The notes beneath the pieces are model-generated. The model was not told where the DNA came from. It was given only the letters and a program-made list of their open reading frames with translations, and searched no databases. From NCBI GenBank assembly GCA_019429445.1, contig JAHYIW010000005.1:56747-120746 (forward strand): 64,000 nt of DNA. The letters are read 5' to 3'. A program made the position numbers and the translations under genes. This DNA comes from Desulfuromonadaceae bacterium. Its GTDB lineage: Bacteria; Desulfobacterota; Desulfuromonadia; Desulfuromonadales; JAHYIW01. Positions 60,084 through 64,000 of this stretch are shown here, in pieces; positions within the stretch are counted from its first letter, which is position 1; each line of letters starts with the position of its first letter.

Positions 60084-60536
60084 ATGGATCTATTCCTGAA
60101 TCATCACGGGCTCCTTGCCCTCTTTCTATTGGGTTTTCTTGCCGCGACCCTGATCCCGCTCGGGTCTGAATGGTTGTTGGTGTCACTGCTGCTGCGCGAC
60201 TCCGACCCGCTGGTAACCGTCGTGGTCGCAACCGCCGGCAATTCCCTCGGAGCGTTGACCACCTGGGTGATCGGTTGGTACGGTGGGCCGTGGCTGATTA
60301 CGCGGGTATTGCGGATCGATGATTGCTCGCGGGACCGCGCCTCACGATTTTATCAACGCTACGGCTGCTGGTCCCTGTTGTTGTCCTGGTTGCCGGTGAT
60401 TGGTGATCCGCTTTGTCTGGTGGGCGGTTTGTTGCGGGTCAAGTTTTGGCAGTTTGCCGTGCTGGTGACGACTGGAAAGCTGACCAGATATGTGCTGGTC
60501 GCGATATTGACGCTGGCGACACACAGGCTGATGTGA
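60084..60536 (+). CDS. YqaA/DedA-like (SNARE-associated) membrane protein
   Basis: 150 residues with four membrane helices. LGFLAATLIPLGSEWLLVSLLL, GNSLGALTTWVIGWYG and RYGCWSLLLSWLPVIGDPLCLVGGLLRV match the short YqaA branch of DedA, thought to act in membrane lipid or solute homeostasis. It starts 45 bp after batD. Confidence 0.85.
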   Translation: MDLFLNHHGLLALFLLGFLAATLIPLGSEWLLVSLLLRDSDPLVTVVVATAGNSLGALTTWVIGWYGGPWLITRVLRIDDCSRDRASRFYQRYGCWSLLLSWLPVIGDPLCLVGGLLRVKFWQFAVLVTTGKLTRYVLVAILTLATHRLM

Positions 60537-61173
60537 GAATGGCATAAGGGTGCGTGAGGATAAAAAATAGAGATACCCGGAACTCCTCCATGAACTGCCG
60601 GATACCCGCAGGCGGGTTTCGGTGCCGCCGGTCAAAACCCCGGATACCCGCAAGGGGCATCCCTACTAAACTAATTCGCCTCCGGTTGGTCGTTCATCGT
60701 AGGGGCACCCCTCGTGGGTGCCCTGGGTTGCGGGTCGAAAGAATCATTGGGGGTCGATTGACTTTTGCAGTTGAAGATTGAGGCATAAACCGGCGAGGCT
60801 CGTATTTTTGGCGGCGCGAATCAACAAGTAACCAGATTAGCACTGATCTTCCGCTAAGTTTGGCTGAAACTCTCTATCGTGGAGCAAGATGCAGATTTTC
60901 ACCCCCGCTTAGATTAAGAGGGGGCTGGGGGGAGTTAGAATTCGTTGGGTGTTCTGAACCCATGGCAGTTCCTGCCAGACGTAGCCCCTCCTGACCTCCC
61001 CTTAGCCCAAGGGGAGGAGCAAGGCGTAGATTCTGGCCCAATGAAGCGGAAAGTGCCTCCAGCGGAAGATTAATATTAATCTGGAAAATAACGAATACAA
61101 ATGATTGCGCTCTGAACAGGAAATGATATTATGACCTCAATTAGAAATCATTTGACATCTTTGTGAGGTCGTT
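60537..61173. other. Repeat-rich intergenic region
   Basis: No coding sequence is convincing. It contains GGATACCCGCAGGCGGG/GGATACCCGCAAGGGG-type inverted repeats (60600-60730) and G-run/C-run blocks (60895-61020) like those inserted in hsdM. GACCTCA/TGAGGTC (61133-61139, 61164-61170) is an inverted repeat next to the wHTH start whose right arm covers its ribosome binding site. Confidence 0.6.
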
Positions 61174-61503
61174 ATGCTTGAATCCCTTTTCGGTTCGATT
61201 AACAAAGAACGGGTCCTTTTTTTCATCTATGCGCGCAGTCAGGGGCATGCGCGTGACATGGCGCGATTCTTCGCCTGTAGTTTGACTCCTCTCCAGCGTC
61301 AGCTTGAAATTCTGGAGCGCGGCGGCATTCTTGTCAGTTCGCTGGTTGGGAGAACCCGACTGTACTCTTTTAATCCCCGCTATCCTCTCCTTGCAGAAGT
61401 GACTGACTTGGTCGAAAAGGCCCTGACTTTCTATCCGGAAGATGAGCGACTGCGGTTGCAGATGGAACGACAGCGTCCACGTAGAGCTGCAAAACCATTA
61501 TGA
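61174..61503 (+). CDS. Winged-helix transcriptional regulator
   Basis: 109 residues. ArsR-like winged helix: KERVLFFIYARSQGHARDMARFFACSLTPLQRQLEILERGGILVSSLVGRTRLYSFNPRYPLLAEV. Such proteins are often encoded just before a nucleotidyltransferase-type toxin gene, and here the stop overlaps the start of a truncated one. It is probably an antitoxin-side regulator whose partner is lost. Confidence 0.78.
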   Translation: MLESLFGSINKERVLFFIYARSQGHARDMARFFACSLTPLQRQLEILERGGILVSSLVGRTRLYSFNPRYPLLAEVTDLVEKALTFYPEDERLRLQMERQRPRRAAKPL

Positions 61504-61610
61504 TGACCATTCGCGAAATGAACATAGGCGAGTTGGCAGCCTTTGTCTGCTCCCATCTTGATCGTTACGGTATTCGGGTCGCTGGCGAATTGATCGGGAA
61601 GATTCATTTC
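61500..61610 (+). pseudogene. Truncated nucleotidyltransferase-type gene
   Basis: MNIGELAAFVCSHLDRYGIRV is the N-terminus seen in AbiEii/DUF6036-like nucleotidyltransferases; the expected next block with the catalytic Gly-Gly and Asp residues is missing. The sequence then enters the REP pair at 61.62 kb. Inference from a short segment. Confidence 0.5.
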
Positions 61611-61622
61611 TGCTGCAGGAGC

Positions 61623-61710
61623 GGCTTTCATCTGTGGGAGCGGCTTTCAGCCGCGAAGTTTTTGCCTGACATTGTCAGGTATTCGCGGCTGGAAGCCGCT
61701 CCCACAGGTG
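61623..61710. repeat. REP-like palindromic pair
   Basis: CTGTGGGAGCGGCTTTCAGC and the inverted GCGGCTGGAAGCCGCTCCCACAG form a near-perfect ~25-bp inverted pair around a short spacer. The same block is found at 50165-50190 and 50214-50235. Confidence 0.85.
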
Positions 61711-61843
61711 TTCCGAGAACTCACGGAACTTATACAAGTTGGACATTTTCACTTATGGTCTTCTCGTTACAGATAGAGAATGCACCTTGCAATTTCGACT
61801 TCAGGAAGTTATATTTCAGTATAACTTAAAGGAGATGTGAACT

Positions 61844-62101
61844 ATGCACACGACAAACCTTCGTAAAGTAGGCGGTTCGATCATGCTGGCCGTACCACCG
61901 GCCATCCTCGATATTCTGCATTTGCACGCTGGCGCAACGGTTGGTCTGGCCGTCGATCACGGCCGCCTGGTGGTGGAGCCAACATTACGTCCGAGATACA
62001 GCCTGGACGAACTGTTGGCTCAATGTGACGCATCTGCCGAGGTCAGTGCAGAAGATCGCGATTGGCTCGAAAACAAGCCTGTCGGCAGTGAGCTACTGTA
62101 A
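61844..62101 (+). CDS. mazE: MazE-like (AbrB-fold) antitoxin
   Basis: 85 residues. The SpoVT/AbrB swapped-hairpin motif LRKVGGSIMLAVPPAILDILHLHAGATVGLAVDHGRLVVEP is followed by a C-terminal toxin-binding tail (YSLDELLAQCDASAEVSAEDRDW). AAAGGAGATG precedes the ATG. It overlaps mazF by 1 bp. It neutralises MazF and represses the pair. Confidence 0.9.
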   Translation: MHTTNLRKVGGSIMLAVPPAILDILHLHAGATVGLAVDHGRLVVEPTLRPRYSLDELLAQCDASAEVSAEDRDWLENKPVGSELL

Positions 62102-62433
62102 TGGAGCGCGGCGATATTTACCTTGTGTCACTTGACCCGACTTCAGGCCATGAACAGCAGGGGACACGACCCGTTTTGGTTGTGTCTCCGTCGTCCTTCA
62201 ACCGCCTGACAAAAACGCCAGTCGTACTGCCAATTACCAGCGGGGGCAACTTTACACGTACGGCTGGCTTTGCAGTATCGCTGATTGGGGCAGGAACGAA
62301 AACAACGGGTGCAATCAGATGTGACCAGCCTCGTGCCCTCGACTTAGCTTCGCGCAGTGCCCATAAGCTGGAGGGTGTGCCGGAGGCAATCATGAATGAA
62401 GTTCTGGCGAGGGTGTCCACAATTTTCGAGTGA
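62101..62433 (+). CDS. mazF: MazF/ChpB-like mRNA interferase toxin
   Basis: 110 residues. MERGDIYLVSLDPTSGHEQQGTRPVLVVSP with the conserved Arg and Gly, then PITSGGN, and TTGAIRCDQPRALDL match the MazF/PemK fold. It cleaves mRNA at short specific sequences. The full length suggests activity. Confidence 0.92.
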   Translation: MERGDIYLVSLDPTSGHEQQGTRPVLVVSPSSFNRLTKTPVVLPITSGGNFTRTAGFAVSLIGAGTKTTGAIRCDQPRALDLASRSAHKLEGVPEAIMNEVLARVSTIFE

Positions 62434-62844
62434 CCGATTGGGGATAGAATCTATAAGACAAGGACGCTGCTTGTTATTTTGCTATTGCTGCGCCTTGCCA
62501 TCATTTTGGCTTTCAAGTACTTCTCGCCCCAGCGATCTTCATCCTGGGGCCCGGCAATGGGTAGAAAGATAGATGTCCCCGGAACTATCATATTTACCCA
62601 AAATTGCCTCATGCCCGCCCATTTTACCGTCGTAAGACTCGTTGGCCGCAAAGAAAAATTTATCAACAAAATATTCATCCAGTTCAAGCAGCGCATGCAT
62701 TGAGAGACTCCAGTTGACTGCAATCAATTTCAACAGGCGTGAAATTAGTGGCGACAGAAGCTGGGTTTCAATCGTCACCTACAGGAGTCACAGAGGGCTC
62801 AATTGAACGCAATATTCAGACAGCACCCAATCTTGGAGGTGGCG
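62434..62844. other. Intergenic region
   Basis: No recognised gene. Small minus-strand frames read across a REP-like GTCCCCGGAACTA block (62575-62590); they are not supported. Confidence 0.55.
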
Positions 62845-63768
62845 TTAGCGATCCAGGAACTGCCACTTTGGCAAGCCAAGCTCCTGGCGCAGCTTAACCA
62901 CCGCCAGTTCTTTTGCCTTAGCTTCAACGTCGATGGTGACATCGAGCCCGCTCCACTCATCAGGAAAATCAGTCAAATCGATAAAATCGGCATGCGGCCC
63001 CGATTTCCCCTCCCAACCGTCCCGGGGAGAGGAGATGTGGAAATAAGCTTCGCGTCCGACATGCTGCCACGTTTTCAAACAGGCTTGTGTTGCCTCGGCG
63101 ATCGATAAACCGTCGGAGTTGCAACGATGATGGTGAACATCATAAACCAGAGGGATCGCGAGTTCTGCGCAGACCGGCAACAGATCTTTGACTGTATAGC
63201 TTTTATCGTCATTTTCCAGGCTCAGGCGACTGCGGATCGGTTCGGACAGCGCAGAGACCTGCTCGACCAGCCGCGCGAGGGCGCTCACTTTATCGCCGTA
63301 AACCCCGCCGCCATGAATATTGATCGTATCGGCCCCGATCAAAGCTGCCAGCATTGCCTGATACTCAAGATCCTTGAGAGCCGCGGCCGTCACCGCCGGC
63401 CGGGGGCTGGAGAGGAGTGTAAACTGATCCGGGTGGAGACTGAGCCGGAGCCGGTACCTCTCTTTGAGTTCTTTGACCGCACCCAAGGATTCGACGATCG
63501 CCTCACCCTGCGGCAGCTCTTCAAGCCGATAGCCGACGTCAGGATGAGTGTAGAGCGGCAGCAAGGGTGACGAAACCCGGAATGCACCGATACCGAGGCG
63601 GTGCACCTCTTCAACTGCCGCGAGCAGAGAGCGGGCGTTGGCGAGGCAAATGTCACTGAGTCGATCGAGACGCAAAGAGGGGGCAAGTTTTTTAACAAAC
63701 GTCGCCGTTGTGCTCCTGAAATGAATGGGAGACTTTTTGAACAGGCAGCAAAGGCCGAGACGTAACAT
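62845..63768 (-). CDS. uvsE: UV damage endonuclease (UvsE/UvdE)
   Basis: 307 residues from the ATG at 63768 (MLRLGLCCLF, CAGGAGTATT upstream). A TIM-barrel nuclease. Metal-ligand segments FRVSSPLLPLYTHPDVGY, RLSLHPDQFTLLSSP, DTINIHGGGVYGDK, LSLENDD, VYDVHHHRC and FHISSPRDG match the UVDE family. It nicks DNA 5' of UV photoproducts and starts an alternative excision repair path. Confidence 0.94.
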   Translation of the reverse strand: MLRLGLCCLFKKSPIHFRSTTATFVKKLAPSLRLDRLSDICLANARSLLAAVEEVHRLGIGAFRVSSPLLPLYTHPDVGYRLEELPQGEAIVESLGAVKELKERYRLRLSLHPDQFTLLSSPRPAVTAAALKDLEYQAMLAALIGADTINIHGGGVYGDKVSALARLVEQVSALSEPIRSRLSLENDDKSYTVKDLLPVCAELAIPLVYDVHHHRCNSDGLSIAEATQACLKTWQHVGREAYFHISSPRDGWEGKSGPHADFIDLTDFPDEWSGLDVTIDVEAKAKELAVVKLRQELGLPKWQFLDR

Positions 63769-63885
63769 AAAAAAATACTCCTGTCCGGTTGTTGTGCCGG
63801 TCGGTCGGCGACACTCACCAATCAAAAAGGTCTGGTGGGAGTTCCGGGGACGAGTTCCGGGAGTTCCGGAAACAGTATACCTAAC

Positions 63886-64000
63886 TCAATGATCTTTCTT
63901 CTTGGGGCCCGGCTTCTGAGGGCGAACCGTCCGTCTCAACTGCTCCTCCACCGTGTCCAGAAAGGACCCTGAGCCTAAAGGTCGTCCGGTGCGCTCATGA
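63886..64000 (-). CDS. REP-associated transposase, C-terminal fragment (runs off the window)
   Basis: The last 37 codons, HERTGRPLGSGSFLDTVEEQ and RPQKPGPKKKDH, match the C-terminus of Y1/TnpA_REP transposases (RTGRPLG...RPQKPG). The 5' part is outside the window. A tract of GAGTTCCGG blocks at 63838-63870 follows the gene. Confidence 0.7.
   Translation of the reverse strand, partial: HERTGRPLGSGSFLDTVEEQLRRTVRPQKPGPKKKDH

Noticed and set aside
62451..62778. Two overlapping small minus-strand ORFs before uvsE
   Set aside because: They read across a REP-like block, have no ribosome binding site and no recognisable family.

Overview
The window reads as chromosome of a Gram-negative deltaproteobacterium of the Desulfuromonadales (Geobacter/Desulfuromonas/Pelobacter type). 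The evidence is the cmk-rpsA-ihfB order, a short Geobacter-type PilA with an aromatic-rich tail, an NtrC-type sigma-54 regulator with its kinase, a bacterial A/V-type ATP synthase operon, and dispersed repeats familiar from this group. No genus can be fixed from sequence alone.

Layout. 1-6.9 kb (minus): pheA-tyrA-aroA-cmk-rpsA-ihfB, aromatic amino acid synthesis leading into core translation genes, with a small zinc-ribbon gene upstream. 7-14.2 kb (minus): type I restriction-modification operon hsdM-hsdS-four-helix-bundle gene-hsdR, with repeat DNA carried in frame inside hsdM and hsdR. 14.6-18.1 kb (minus): rlmKL, tRNA-Gly(GCC), a lytic transglycosylase and pgsA. 18.3-20.4 kb (plus): nadB, a monofunctional chorismate mutase and a free-standing domain resembling the regulatory domain of DAHP synthase. 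20.4-24.7 kb (minus): ccdA/tlpA, a thioesterase and a two-component system. 24.8-26.7 kb (plus): AEC transporter and rhomboid protease, then a decayed RAYT transposase, a PAQR/HlyIII protein and a YkgJ-type cysteine-cluster protein.

28.5-36.9 kb is a defence island on the minus strand bounded by ~98-bp direct repeats copied from the 5' end of the ykgJ-like gene. It holds a partial BREX type 3 locus: HTH gene, brxF, four-helix-bundle gene, brxC (DUF6079), an AlbA_2/Schlafen-like regulator with ten TGQV repeats, a second four-helix-bundle gene and a truncated pglXI methylase. No brxHII, pglZ or brxA follows. Seven-base repeat tracts invade this island at ten or more places. One of them, four perfect GTGCGTG units near the 3' end of brxC, puts the gene out of frame. 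Losing exactly one unit restores a 1,338-codon reading frame, so brxC may be phase variable.

37-46.4 kb (plus): CBS/nucleotidyltransferase signalling protein and a nine-gene V/A-type ATP synthase operon whose c subunit has residues matching a Na+ site. 46.7-50.5 kb: hipBA, an ATPase gene between 76-bp direct repeats, and scraps of a group II intron RT and an IS21 transposase. 50.5-52.8 kb: lipoprotein, an outer-membrane-type gene broken by a 159-bp inverted-repeat element, a periplasmic coiled-coil protein and pilA. 53-60.5 kb (plus): moxR-DUF58-DUF4381-batA-batB/C-batD operon and a YqaA/DedA-like gene. 60.5-64 kb: repeats, a broken wHTH/nucleotidyltransferase pair, mazEF, UV endonuclease uvsE and the 3' end of a second RAYT-like transposase.
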